Source of the DNA: Bactrocera neohumeralis
Taxonomy: Eukaryota > Arthropoda > Insecta > Diptera > Tephritidae
Assembly: GCF_024586455.1 (NCBI RefSeq)
Contig: NC_065922.1
Span: 37,568,089 to 37,632,088 of the forward strand
Reading direction: 5' to 3'
DNA: 64,000 nt
This document shows positions 1 to 11,460 of this stretch, one piece after another. The position numbers and the translations under genes are program-made. Each line of letters starts with the position of its first letter. The stretch's first letter is position 1. Below the pieces are notes generated by a model. That model saw nothing but the letters and a program-made list of their open reading frames with translations. It was not told the DNA's origin and did no database searches.

Positions 1-861
1 TGTTATTGGGTTGCCAAAAAAGCAGTAGAATCCGACTAGAAGTTTGTGCTAACCCAAAACTAAGTTTTATTTTTTAATTTAACTCATGTGTTTTGTACTG
101 TCCGAGTGTAATGTTCAGCACGGATATAAATAATTGAAAAAAATTCCATTACAAGCAATTATTTCAATCACTTTACTTTACATTACACTTCACATTCGAT
201 TTATCAGTGTGACATAAATCAGTTGATTCCAGTTATGAGTAAGCATACGAATTATATTGACCGAGATATTACTGCGGTGCTTGCATAGAATAGTATAAGA
301 TCGTTTGTCAATCATTATCATGTTGACATATCTATCACTGATCAGCTGACTGTTATTAGAACATATGTTGTTGCCAGCAGAAAACTATACTCAAGTGGCC
401 ACGCGTAAGAGCTAAAGACAAAATTTCAACGAAATCTAAGATTAGTTAGTATTTTGATGAAAATATGCTCCACTCGTGGTAATCTGACAGATCTCTCGCT
501 GATCAGCTGACTCTTGTGACGTAATGTGCCACTTATAGGAAGTGCAAGCAAAGCCGTAGTCACCACGCGTGTAAAAATAGTTACTTATTTAAACAAGGGA
601 ATGAAAGATACCATTGATTAGATAAATAAATTAGTTGCACAACAAATATATGAAATACGTGTAGTCAAGCGTGTTTTTGGAATAACCAAATTAGATTGGA
701 TATGATGAAATCATTGTTATACATATGTATATATGGAACATCCGCTTATATATTTATTTAGGGACTAATAATAAGAACATTTTAAAATTTGTTTGACAAC
801 ATTATATCGTTTATCCAGGTTAAAATAGGTACATAAAATTGCTTTTAGAGCTGCTTATTTA
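1..861. other. No gene seen; probable intron of the minus-strand transporter
   Basis: AT-rich unique-looking sequence with no long open frame, no protein motif and no clear repeat ends. By position it lies downstream of the first coding exon of the minus-strand SLC16-type gene, so it is probably inside a long intron. That placement is inference. Confidence 0.4.
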
Positions 862-1222
862 TTTAAACTTGAAACGGAAGAAGAAACGTCGAAGACTCTA
901 TAAAGTACGCTCGCATACACAATATATGTAAATGCTCAGTTTGGCGAGCTCTGTGGATTTGGCCTTGTCTGTCATGTCTGGCTGTGTATACGCGAACCAG
1001 TTCCTCAGTTTTGGAGATATCGATCCGAAACTTTTCACACGTCCTTCTCTCTCGAAAATGCTGCTCATTTCTCAGAACCGCCGTTATCGTAACACTATAA
1101 AGTAAACCTGTCATACAAACTGACCGATCAAAATCAAGTTCTTGTATGGAAAACTTTTATATTTGTGAAGAGTATTCTAGATTCAGTGTCGCCGAAGTTA
1201 ACGTTAAGTTAAGTTTTTCTTG
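862..1222 (-). repeat. Dispersed repeat family 1, copy 1 (inverted)
   Basis: Read on the minus strand this matches the copy at 1360-1892: the end with CCGAAGTTAACG followed by TTTTTCTTGTTTT, a block around TATGGCAGCTATATG (here diverged), a block ending in aaaactgaggaactggttcg, and a terminal block on the 'rule' ctttatag-gtc-tccgacg. Eight copies of this family occur in the window. Its class is not clear; it has no coding capacity, and a small non-autonomous DNA element is the likeliest explanation. Confidence 0.65.
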
Positions 1223-1359
1223 TTTTAATATTCAACAGCGAAAATAAATTAATTTTATATTAGTTTTACCCTATTAAAACTATATGATTATGGTACTTAA
1301 ATGTTAACATTGCCACACGATATCAGTTTACTCATAAAAATTACTTCCTTCTTTCAAAA

Positions 1360-1892
1360 AAAAACAAGAAAAAACGTTAACTTCGGTGCAGCCGATATAC
1401 CCTTCACAGGTGCATTTCTTTTAGTAACTATGTGTTCAGTTTGTATGGCAGCTATATGCTATAGTAATCCGATCTGAACAATTTTTTCGGAGATTACATT
1501 GTTGCCTTAGAAAATAATCTATAGCAAATTTGGTGAAGATACATTGTCAAATGTGAAAGTTTTCCATACAAGAACTTGATTCCGATCGTTCAGTTTATAT
1601 GGCAGCTATATGTTATAGTGGTCCGATATCGGCCGTTCCGACAAATGAACAGCTTCTTGAAAAGAAAATGACGTTTGCAAAATTTCAAAAGGATATCTTA
1701 AAAACTGAGGAACTAATTCGTATATATACAGACGGACGGACGGACGGACAGACAGACAGACGGACATGGTTAAATCGACTCAGCTCAACATACTGATCAT
1801 TTATATGTATACTTTATAGGATCTCCGACGCTTCTTTCTGGGTGTTACAAACATAGTGACAAACTTAATATACCCTGTTCAGGGTATAAAAA
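1360..1892 (+). repeat. Dispersed repeat family 1, copy 2 (best-preserved)
   Basis: The most complete copy of the family. It starts with AAAACAAGAAAAAACGTTAA, carries the block CAGTTTATATGGCAGCTATA, a GACGGACGGACGG simple repeat near 1732-1765, and ends in ACCCTGTTCAGGGTATAAAA, whose ACCCTGTTCAGGGT is a short terminal palindrome. Any open frame inside it is repeat-derived. It lies head-to-head with copy 1. Confidence 0.7.
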
Positions 1893-2808
1893 TATATTAT
1901 ATAACAAACAGTAGTTTTTTCAGCAGACATACTACATTTATCCTACATATATACAAGTATGTATGTATATGGTCATTTTAATTTAAATTTTTTTCTTTCA
2001 TTTGTCCGGCCACATGATCTAACACAAGATCGCTCAAACGCTTCGATCCATATCTGGATAGGAATTTACTGTTACCGAGTGCGTCTGCTGCTGACAGTGA
2101 CACTATTTTCAGTTATTGCTGTCGTCATAACTGCTCTAATGCCATTTTTGTCACAATAATGAAACACTTTTGTATAGAGGCACAAGTTGTGTGATTTTAT
2201 TTGCGATATTTGCACTGTTCATGCGGCGATTTCAAGTATAACGTTATATATTAGGTTTGTTTTTATAATTATCATTGCGCTTGTATTGGTAGAATTTTAT
2301 AAATGTTGTTGTATTTTTATTATTAAATGCCTTCATTGATACTTTTGAGTGCTCACTCGATAATGCGCGTAGCCATGGGTCTGAGGGGCGTATGAGTGCT
2401 CAAGTTTGTTTTTGTTATTATTTTTTATTTCATTTATTCTATATTATTTTTGGGTCCTTTGTAGCTTTGAGCGGGTAGGCAGGCGTGTTAACGTTGGTTT
2501 AGCTGTCTGCATGCGAAAAGGTTTGTCAAGTAGACAGTGTAAGGCGGCAAGAAATGGCTTGATAAGCACAGTCGCAGGACGGTAAATGGGTTAACGGTTG
2601 AAATATTGATAAGAACGTGCAGCATCGGAAGGCTTCGTTTTGTGCATAATGGGTGGCTATTTATATATATAATTGAGAGAAATTATTTGGTTTTACAATA
2701 TATAATTTTTTTTTTTAATAATACTTTTCCATTTCTATGCAAGACTGAAGGTTTTGTGGTAAAATTTTAGTAATTTTTGGATGCGTTTTTGTATGCAAAG
2801 AATTCTTA
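1893..2808. other. No gene seen; intronic sequence with GATA motifs
   Basis: No protein-like frame or repeat ends recognised. Two TGATAAG motifs at 2560-2566 and 2607-2613 belong to the cluster described separately. Confidence 0.4.
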
Positions 2809-3442
2809 AGAGGTTATATGGGTTCAAAAATATCTTTTTTGTTTTGTTTTAAATTTTACAATACATCTAAAATATTTTCCTAAATTGATTAAAATGATTT
2901 GAGTAATATTTTCGGTGATACAGCCTTGAGAACTTGTGCACTCGAGGCTAACTAAGCTAAATGCGCTGTCTTTAAAGGCGTTCTTCTCGAAACTGTGTTT
3001 TTGAAGTCAGTTGGCAAGATTTCTCTAGAGTTACTCAACCGATCTCATGAAATTTTACACTGGTCTTTGAGATAAAATTTTTTAATATTTGGACGAAGGC
3101 TTTTTTACGATTACAACTATTTGAAAAAAAAATGTCGGAAAAAAACAAAAAATTTTTTTATAAAAATGTCTGCCACATATTAGAATTTTCAGTTTTTGTT
3201 CTTTCCAAGTTCTAAAATTTCAACTAAAACACGTATTTTTTAACCGTTAATAAAATAAAGTAAACTGGGAACGCGGGCGCATTTTTTCGTGGGGTCAAAA
3301 TTGAAATACAAATTTTTTTTCAAAAACTTCAAAAAGCGTTTTGTTAATAGTGTATGTTTGTAACAATAAAAAACTAATAAAATATTTGATTATATTAAAT
3401 TTTTTTAAGTCTGTATTTTAAAAACCCATGTAATCCCTTAGA
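2809..3442. mobile_element. Non-autonomous DNA element (family 4) with imperfect terminal inverted repeats
   Basis: The left end reads TAAGAGGTTATATGGGTT and the right end, read inverted, TAAGGGATTACATGGGTT, giving imperfect terminal inverted repeats about 630 bp apart. The interior block (gatacagccttgagaac, then ctcgaaactgtgtttttgaa) recurs at 5086-5297. No transposase is encoded. Ends are by eye and may be off by a few bases. Confidence 0.55.
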
Positions 3443-4585
3443 TTTATCCGTTAAAAACAAACTGGAGATCCACATTCTAAAAAAATTGAAATACAAATTT
3501 TCGGAGCTAAAAATTAAAAGCCACTTCAAAATTTTAATTTGAAATATATAGAAAAACAAAAGATTTTTAAAGTTTCACTTCATAAAAATTACTTCACTAT
3601 TAATATATAATATAAATAAAAATAAATTTACAAAATGATTTTAAGGACATTTTTTTATATTCTTACTTAATCCTTTTTGTTCACCTTGTAAAAGCTACGG
3701 AGCCAAGCATATACTCCAGCAAGACATTGTATGTACATATTTACGACTGCTATCAACATCTGCTCTTTATTTACTTTACATTTGTTTCTGAAACCTTCTG
3801 TCACTGCGCTTACAAGCAATGCTTGATAAGCTGGTGACTAAGTAATATTCAAAAGAACGGTGAGCTCATCGCCCGACACAGCTGAACGGCTATTTGACAT
3901 GTGCACCCATTCGATTAAGCAGATAATTAGTTCTTGATGCGCTTCAATGTGCATTGCGCACTTGTTGTTGCACTTTCTTATCAATCAGCTCACTTATAGA
4001 CGACTATGAGTCGACAAAGGTTGTGTCCGTTGCAGGAAATAGTAAACGGGTTGTCGGCTTAATGACACCATTTTCGTTTATCATTTATTAATATGGATGC
4101 ACGTGCTCCTCGAATCAATTGCATTTCAATTTGTTGCCTATAAGTCAAATAACTTTATTGTGATTACACATATATACTTGTACTTTGGGGAGACATACTT
4201 AATACAATGTGTACTTAGTTGGATCTTGCCACCGTATTATTTTTACATATTGTACATTCACATTTATCAATTATCAAAAGCTTCACTGAGCTCACGGATT
4301 GATGCCTGACAATCAGTTATTGATAAGAATATTCTAATATTGATGTTTACAAAAACCCAAGTTTGTTTTCCAGACGGAAGTTGCAATCATCCGATTTATT
4401 TGTGTGTTTTGTTATGCTCATGAGCGTCAACTTATAAGATTGCGAGTCTTTCATTTGTCACAATCGTTATCTCTAGTACTTTTATCACATTGTAGCTGCT
4501 GACTTTTTTGTGAACCTAAATTGTGCTACCATCGGTTCAACAACGAGTAGCGAATCGAACAAGCAACTGTTATATACTAAATAGC
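3443..4585. other. No gene seen; unique-looking intronic sequence
   Basis: Relatively complex, non-repetitive sequence (about 3690-4080 is the least AT-biased part) with three of the TGATAAG/CTTATCA motifs. No splice-flanked open frame with SLC16 similarity was found on the minus strand, so it does not hold the missing exons of the minus gene. Confidence 0.4.
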
Positions 4586-4589
4586 CACT

Positions 4590-5443
4590 AATAATTCCTT
4601 TAAAGTATGCCACCTTATAATCAAAAATTGTCCAAATCCAACTAAAACTGTTCCAAGCTCCTAGTTACCGAATATGTGTGACCAAAAATAACGGTCACTG
4701 CGTGAGATGTACAACGGAAATTCAGACAAAATCCTTTCCTGATAATAGTACTTATGTACATATATCAGAAATGAGTTGAATCGGATCAATACTTCCCTGA
4801 GCCCCCATTTACCTAATATACATAAATATTTTCGAACTTCCGCGTGAAAATTACAGAGCGTGTTTTATTCATAACAGTGTATCTTTGTGTCTAAAACGGA
4901 TAAAATTGGGTGAAAACTTGACCTCATCCCACCCATGAAGTAATACTTTGTCCAGTGGTCCCGTGGGAGAGACATAAGGTGGGAGTAGGTTAGGTTTAGC
5001 GGATTAAAGTCCCGCACTCCGGCTTTCGATGCTTCCTCCTACTATACAAAAGCCCATATGATTGGTGCTTGTATGGGAGGTACCTTAAGGGGTTTCATAA
5101 GTAATAGTTTCGGAGATACAGCCTTGAGAACAAAGTGCGCCGTTTTTTCTCGAAACTGTATTTTTGAAGTCGGTTGGGAAGTTTTCTCGAGAATCACTCA
5201 ACCCATTTTCATAAAATTTTACACAGGCCTTTCAGATAAAATTCTTAAAGACTTGAACGAAGACTTTTTTCGATTACAACTATTTGAGACAAAAAATGTA
5301 TATAGTATATCTAAAATTGCTTGGATTCCAATCCTCTGGTTGACGTTTTACAACTTAAGGTATTTTCTGGCTTTGATTCCTGCAAGTTGCAAGAGTATAA
5401 AATATTCTGTTGCACCCGAACTTAGCCCTTCCTTACTTTTTTA
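4590..5443 (-). repeat. Dispersed repeat family 3, interrupted by a family 4 fragment
   Basis: On the minus strand, 5443-5298 matches 29808-29870 (start near AAGTAAGGAA, then CTAAGTTCGG and a CTTGCAAGAATCAAAGCC-like block), and 4975-4590 matches 30000-30300 (AAGTTCGAAAAT, then ATTAGGTA-ATGGGGGCT). The two halves are separated by a family 4 fragment, so they appear to be one copy split by a later insertion. Confidence 0.6.
5086..5297 (+). mobile_element. Family 4 fragment nested in family 3
   Basis: Starts with CTTAAGGGGTTTCATAAGTA and then follows the same order of blocks as 2925-3130 (GATACAGCCTTGAGAAC, CTCGAAACTGTATTTTTGAA, GATTACAACTATTTGA). It is the left part of the element only. The open frame through this stretch is repeat sequence and not a gene. 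Confidence 0.55.
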
Positions 5444-5599
5444 TTTCATTAAAACTGCCTTTGAAACACCCTGTATCTTCTTTGTAATTTTTACAAACAT
5501 ATTTACATATATACGCAAGCAAGGCTGATTGCAATACATAACTACTTACAAGCTCATGCCGCTTATCACGGACACGTGAGTAAAACGTTATTATTTTTA

Positions 5600-5660
5600 T
5601 ATGCATACATGGGTCAAATATATATACATACATATGTATATATACATATATACATGCATT
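5600..5660. repeat. TA/TACA simple repeat
   Basis: A run of atatatacatacatatgtat-type units forming a low-complexity palindromic tract, typical of fly intronic microsatellites. Confidence 0.7.
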
Positions 5661-6117
5661 TGTGTATTCTTACACTGTACACATGTACTCGCATGTACAT
5701 ATTATGCAATCGATTTATCAACGGAAAATTACTAATCTAAAATAAATATCAGCGCTATGCATTTTCAAGTATGAATTTATTACAAACTTGCACTTTTCCA
5801 ATACACACGCATTCAATATTATTTATTTATTCTGCTCGGCCAAACAAATATTTCCTATCTCTCTATATTTACTATTTCGAAGTGGATTTCTACATTCTTC
5901 GAGCATTGCTCTGGCATTGATAAGCTTTCGAAATGAATATATTGCGTTGTGATGGGTGAAACGCTATTTGAAGGTAGAAACTTACTGAGGGTCAATTCGG
6001 AAAAGTTACCTAATAAATAAGTTAATATTTCCGTTTTAGAAAGAAATCGATTTGTAGGGAAAATGAGAGAGATGTGATTTAATTGACGTGTTCAACAATT
6101 TCTTAAATTTCAGTCAA
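5661..6117. other. No gene seen
   Basis: AT-rich intronic sequence holding one TGATAAG motif (5918-5924) and nothing else recognisable. Confidence 0.4.
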
Positions 6118-6336
6118 TGAGCTGTTTTTGGTTGCACCGAAGCTAAAATACACTTCACAAATAAAAGAGCTTACCATACAGGTGATTTTGAACGTTCAGT
6201 TTTGGTAGCTATATGCTTTAGTGGACCCATGTCGGCGGTTAGGGTTCAATATAGAACATTATAGGATCTCCGACGTTTTCTGGGTATTACAAACTCTTTG
6301 GCAAAATGAATACACCCTGTTCAGGGTATAAAAACA
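6118..6336 (+). repeat. Dispersed repeat family 1, copy 3 (internally deleted)
   Basis: Retains the left block (GTTGCACCGAAG then ACACTTCACA), the middle GTTCAGTTTTGGTAGCTATA block and the right end ACCCTGTTCAGGGTATAAAA, but lacks the simple-repeat core. About 215 bp against about 530 bp for copy 2. Confidence 0.65.
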
Positions 6337-6559
6337 TAGTATAGCTTGAATGCAAATATACTGTTTCTAATCGAAAATCGATTGAAATCGGTAACCGTTT
6401 AAAGAAATTTGTATATAGTGTAAAAGTCAATTAAAAATCCATCAATTTGCTAATCAGTTAAAGGTGTCAGCAATGAAAAGCAAATATAATTTTATTATCG
6501 TTATTGCTATAATAAATCAATTATTGGTTTATAAAGATAAATTTTGTCAAATTTAACGG

Positions 6560-7745
6560 TAGATTGAAAGAAGTGTGGCATTACAGATTATAAGAGCATA
6601 ATTTTTGCTTCATAACCAAGCAATTTCATAATTTTTAACTGTAATTTAATTAGCATTTTTTTTATTTGTTAATAATTTTTTTTTTATAATTTTATTCAAT
6701 AATTTTTTTGTTTTTTTTTTAAATTAAATTTTTTATTTATAAAAAACTATAATTTTTTAAAATTTTAATCCATTTTATTTTAACTATTATTTTATTTATA
6801 AAAGTGTTTTAAGTTAAAATTTTTTGAATATATATTTTTTTTTAATTTTTTAAATTTTTTAATTAATTTTATTTTAGTTATATATTTTATTTATAAAAAT
6901 ACGTAATTTTTTAAATTTAAAACCTGTTAGATAATTTATTTTCTTTAATTGTTTTTTTTAATTATAAAAGTGTTTTAAATTAAAATTTTTTTGAATATTT
7001 TTTTTTTAATTATTTAAATTTTTTTAATTTTATTTTAGTTATACATATATTTTATTTATAAAAATACGTAATTTTTTAAATTTAAAATCTTTAAAATAAT
7101 TTATTTTCTTTAATTTGGTTTTATTTTTTCAATTTTATTTTAATTGTATTTTAAATTTATAAAAAGTGTTTTTTTAATTAAACCTTTTTTGAAAATCTTA
7201 TTTTTTAATTTATTATTTTTGTTTTTATTATTTATTTATTTTTCTTTTCAGTTTTTTATGTTTTATATTAAAAAAGTGCAATTTTTTTAAATTTAAAATC
7301 TTTTAAATATTTTTTTTAATATTTTATTTAATTTTATTTTTCATTACAAAAAAGTGTAATTTTTCGAAATTTAAAATCTTGTAAATATTTTTTTAATATT
7401 TAATTTAGTTTTATTTTTTATTACAAAAAAGTGTTTTTTCCAAATTTAAAATCTTGTAAATATTTTTTTTTTGTATTTTTCAAATTTTTTATTTATGTAT
7501 TTTAATTATATTTTTTTTTTGTATAAAAAATTTTATTTTTTTAATTTAAAATCTTTTAAGTATTTTTTGTAAATTTTTTAATTGAATATTATTTTATTTA
7601 TATTTTTTATTTATTAAAAAAGTGTAAGTTTGGTAAATTAAATATTTTTAAATTTATTTAATTTTCTTCAATTTCTTATTTATTTCGATTAATATTATTT
7701 TTTTCTATTTTTTTGTTTTTGTTTATTATATTTTTAAGAAGAAAT
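6560..7745. repeat. T-rich low-complexity tract (A-rich on the minus, sense, strand)
   Basis: More than 1 kb of tandem-like short units such as ttttatttataaaaa-tgt-tttaa with variants of aaatttaaaatctt repeated at roughly 70-90 nt spacing. T clearly exceeds A on the plus strand, so the minus strand, sense to the transporter at 11461-12324, is A-rich. The repeated phrases suggest an old degenerate tandem array. Confidence 0.6.
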
Positions 7746-8830
7746 CTTAGTTTCGTGAAAATACGACGTCGGATACATTGTAAAAATATGCTTATTAATT
7801 TTATAATCAGCACCGAAGTAGCCATTTACATACGCTAATTTACACAAAGTGTTAGCAGACATGTAAGTTCATTAGTATTTCCATAAGTACTCAACAACAA
7901 AAGTTTAAGACCATAAAAATGTAAAACGAACAACAAAGAAATAAAATCACAAATACACATACATATATGAAAATGTTGGTAGAATGTTACCAGCTCCTAA
8001 CGCACTTATGCCTCGTAAAATATTAATCACGAAACACTGTGCACAAAAAGTAAACGATCAGCTGAGAGTTTTTCAGTAATCACGTGTTGAGCGCATGGCA
8101 CACGTTTGTTGCTTGTTTGTTCATTTTATTGCCATTGGAAATATACAATGCAAACGGCTTGTATGACGCTCACACACATACACAGCTGAATTTATTCATG
8201 CGTTTGCTTAACCATACAAAATTAGAGGTGCAGGATGGCCTCAGCTGTGCAGTTGACTGCTCCATTGTCTGGACGGACGGATGGATGCACATCAGCGACG
8301 AAAGCTAAACAAATCGATGTGTTAGTAGAAGCAAAAGAAAAGACATTAAAAAGTAATAATAGACTGAGTTTTGTGTCTCTTATGGATATGCTTGAGGGAC
8401 GATCAAACAACTAAGCCAAAATGCAACGAAAAACTGGATGTTTGTTGCGGCTTGCACACCTGCCTTGATTTGTGTATTGTTGGACAGGTAACAAAGGAGG
8501 ATTTTTTTCTTTACAAATATGCTGCTTCGGATATATGAAGCTATATCAAATTTATTTTTAAAAGTAAATAGTTTTATGCGGACATTTGGAGGATTATACA
8601 TGTTTTAAGCTGCTTCCAAACAAATGGGTAGATAAAGTAGATAGGCATACATTATGGAAAGAAACAAGAAGCAAGAAGAGAAACACATTTTGTCACACAA
8701 CTGCTGGCGCTCTTGAACTAAGCCAATTGCCATGCATAATATCAGTTTTGATATAATGGCTACCTAGCGCCTTACTCTAGGTGCTATAATATAATATATA
8801 ACGCGGGGTTTTAATGAACCTGAAAGGCTT
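7746..8830. other. No gene seen
   Basis: Intronic sequence with a few CAGCTG boxes and CA-rich patches around 8170-8195. The short open frames have no recognisable motif or supporting splice sites. Confidence 0.4.
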
Positions 8831-9197
8831 ATAGCAGAATCAGCGAATTCCGCCTCCTCCCTTCCTCAGTTTTCCGGCCGTAGCGAGTAAAATGTGTCAA
8901 AAGTTGAGCCCGTAGAAATCAGTCAACTTTTTTTGTTTTCATTTGAACAATGTTGCCATTGCTCCACACGCATATATAGTTTTGTACACAGCTAAGTGGC
9001 AACCCTGCGTTGTGAGCGAGCAATCAGCTGACACGTTTCTACGGGAAAAATCCAAATACCGTGGAAATCTACGGTATCCTCCCGCAAAGCGGGCGGTAGA
9101 AGCGGTGTTGGCTGATCATTTACATTGCGCTCTCATAAGACAGGTCGCATCAGCTGATTCGGGATCGCGGCTTTGCGGAATTCGCTGATTCTGCTAT
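8831..9197. mobile_element. MITE with perfect 23-bp terminal inverted repeats
   Basis: 8831-8853 (beginning ATAGCAGAATCAGCGAATTC) is the exact reverse complement of 9175-9197. If TA at 8832-8833 and 9195-9196 is the target duplication, the element proper is 8834-9194. The 367-bp interior is more GC-rich than its surroundings, has several CAGCTGA-type words near both ends, and encodes no protein. The identity of the ends suggests a fairly young or selectively maintained copy. Confidence 0.7.
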
Positions 9198-9529
9198 TAC
9201 GGAATATCTAGCGATGAAAATACCATCTGTCCACAGAAGAACTAGGGTATTCGATTTTTTTTTTTTAATTTTAAAACAGTTTTTTTTTTAATAAATGATT
9301 ACAAACTTGAATGTAGAGAAATTTATATTTCTCATCTTTTTATCAATAATGTTAAGAAAGCTAAGACAACTTGGTCAGAATTTTTAAGAACTTTTAGAAG
9401 TATTTTACGATTATGTGCTTAGCTATTTCGATAGCTCAAAAATTAAGTAGAGAAGTATATTAATAATTTGTGTTCCTCGAGATCAAAAATTCGACTATAT
9501 GATTGTCCAGATGAAGATCCTTTTAGTTG
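9198..9529. other. No gene seen; AT-rich spacer
   Basis: Contains two poly-T runs near 9257-9290. It could be the decayed flank of the transposon that follows, but no terminal repeat could be matched. Confidence 0.35.
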
Positions 9530-9850
9530 AAAAGGTTAATCCATTACGAGGTTCAGAAACTACAAATTTAATGGATAATGTGTAATATTATTCGAAAAAG
9601 CATTATTTGGCATTTTGTTTTTGAGGATTATCTTTTTCAAATGCTGATCGCTGCTACGTCACAGACTCCAATTTTCGATGACTTGTTCGAACATTTCGAC
9701 TGGTAACTGGCGAATGACATGCGTGATGTTATGCTCCAAGGGCTGAATCGAAACGGGATTGTCCACATAGACTTTAAATGGAATGGGCCACAACGCTAAA
9801 CATTTTTTGGCTCGGAAATCCAAAGAGCAGAGTCGGTAATTCAAACAACC
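9530..9850 (-). pseudogene. Tc1/mariner-superfamily transposase, C-terminal fragment
   Basis: On the minus strand 9780-9658 reads YVDNPVSIQPLEHNI, then HVIRQLPVEMFEQVIENWSL and a stop, the usual C-terminal end of a widespread insect Tc1/mariner transposase. The downstream non-coding part (cattatttggcatttt) matches the same part of the elements at 44554-45655 and 48745-49990, so this is the same family. Only the 3' end is left. Confidence 0.65.
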
Positions 9851-10620
9851 ATGGCTCGGTTTCGCACCACGTTACTCTAGTGGATAACGAGCATCCCCAG
9901 ACACAGTGCGGACCGAAGACGCCAATGTTGCTGTGGAGAAGAGTATCGAGGGAGATTCCAATAAGCTCATCCGCTATCGCGTGCAACAATTAGAGATGTG
10001 TCAATCCACAAGGTTTGGGGGTTAAAACCCAACTTGTGCAAAAATTGAAGCGAAAGACCATAAGTGCATCCGAAAAGAGATGGCCAACGATCCCGATTTT
10101 CACAAACAAAATTTTACAGCGATGAAGTTTACTTTTGGTTGCATGGGTACTTTAATAAGCAATATTGTCGCTTTGGGAGAGATGATAATCCATTCTTGAG
10201 ACGCCGCTACATTCTCAAAAATTCACTGTTTTCTGTTCTATATGGACAAAAGGAGTCATTGGTCCATATTTCTACACAAATGAAGTCGAACATAATGTTA
10301 CAGTTAATGGGGAACGCCACAGAGCCATATGAATTGGAAGATATTGATGACGATTGATTCAACACGACGGCGCTACATGCCATACAGCCAAAGAAACTAT
10401 AAATTTTTTGAAGGAAACTTTTGGTAAGCGCATTTTCTCGCATGGTAGGCCAGTGGTTTGGTCTGCAAGGTCGTGCGATTTAACACGGCTGTACTCTTTT
10501 TTGTAGTGCGGATAAGCTCCACACAGTTAACGACTTGAAAGAGAATATTTGGCGCGTTATTGCTGACATACGACCGCTATGTTGTTTGTTGAAAAATTAG
10601 AAAAAAATTTGACCTCTCGC
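9851..10620 (+). pseudogene. Tc1/mariner-superfamily transposase, decayed internal part in opposite orientation
   Basis: On the plus strand, one frame near 9910-10000 reads VEKSIEGDSNKLIRYRVQQL, matching the region between helix-turn-helix and catalytic domain. Near 10098-10170 another frame reads SDEVYFWLHGYFNKQYCRF, the first catalytic Asp region (SDEAHF-type), and 10290-10330 gives NVTVNGERHRA. 10510-10590 gives VNDLKENIWRVIADIRP. Several frameshifts and stops separate these blocks. It abuts a minus-strand C-terminal piece, so the locus is rearranged. Confidence 0.65.
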
Positions 10621-11454
10621 CTGTAATTAATTCGAGCCAGCCGCAGTGGCCACTTGACCGTAAAAATGTTTAAAACATAATGCCAAACACTTATTTTTAG
10701 AAGAAAGCTAACTTCTGGACCATAACATTAAATTATATGCATTTTAATTCTGCTTGAAAACCGCTTGTCAAAAAAGGAACCCCTTTAGTATAATAGAAAA
10801 ATATAAGAAAAGTGAGGTTAAATAAATTTGAAATTACACAAAATGGAAGTTATCAGTATTAATTAAAAAAAATTTCACTCGAAATAAGAAATTATATAAC
10901 TTCTATTCTATAAGGCAGGTAAATAGTTGATTGGTTTCAATATATCCATCGTTATTGATACCAGAGTAACAACACAATTGTGAAATAGGTTTCTAGAAAA
11001 CAGGCGAATTTTACATTAATTAATGCTGAGTCATAAAATATATCGAAAATCGATTTGTAATAATCATAATCATATTAAATCTATTTTAGTAAAGCCATTA
11101 CGTCTCGCCAAATGACGCACGCAGCGAACCGTTGTCCTTTTATACCTTAACTACAAGCCAGATCTTACATATGAAGATACATTCATGTATGTATACCTAT
11201 ATTAACCTAATGTATAAACAATAATTTATACATATACATATGTATATAGCCACTTGAGTATCCTTTTAATGAGTAATATTAAATATGCATAAAAAATTGA
11301 TTGAAAAGCGAAATGAATGAATTTAGTCACGCCCACATTTAACCAAGTGGAACGGTATACTTATATGTATGCTTAAGTATATGCACTTGTACATATAGGA
11401 TACCTAAATAAATATGGTCATAAAGAGATAAATATCGAAAGTAAAAGCGTGTCT
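10621..11454. other. Intron 1 of the minus-strand transporter, proximal part
   Basis: Begins on the minus strand at the donor GTGAGT (11455-11460). No coding exon with SLC16 similarity was found in it. AT-rich with short tatgtata simple repeats. Confidence 0.5.
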
Positions 11455-11460
11455 ACTCAC

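Larger units (their letters stand above)
2560..5924. promoter_or_regulatory. Cluster of seven TGATAAG GATA-factor motifs
   Basis: Exact TGATAAG or its complement CTTATCA occurs at 2560-2566, 2607-2613, 3824-3830, 3977-3983, 4321-4327, 5562-5568 and 5918-5924. From an assumed base composition of about 64% AT I would expect about one in this length on both strands. TGATAAG is the site bound by GATA factors that drive gut, fat body and renal genes in flies. It sits in the presumed intron of a transporter gene, so an enhancer is plausible. Function is inference. Confidence 0.4.

Noticed and set aside
5058..5528. 156-codon plus-strand open frame
   Set aside because: It runs through dispersed repeat families 3 and 4 and has no start context, splice support or motif.
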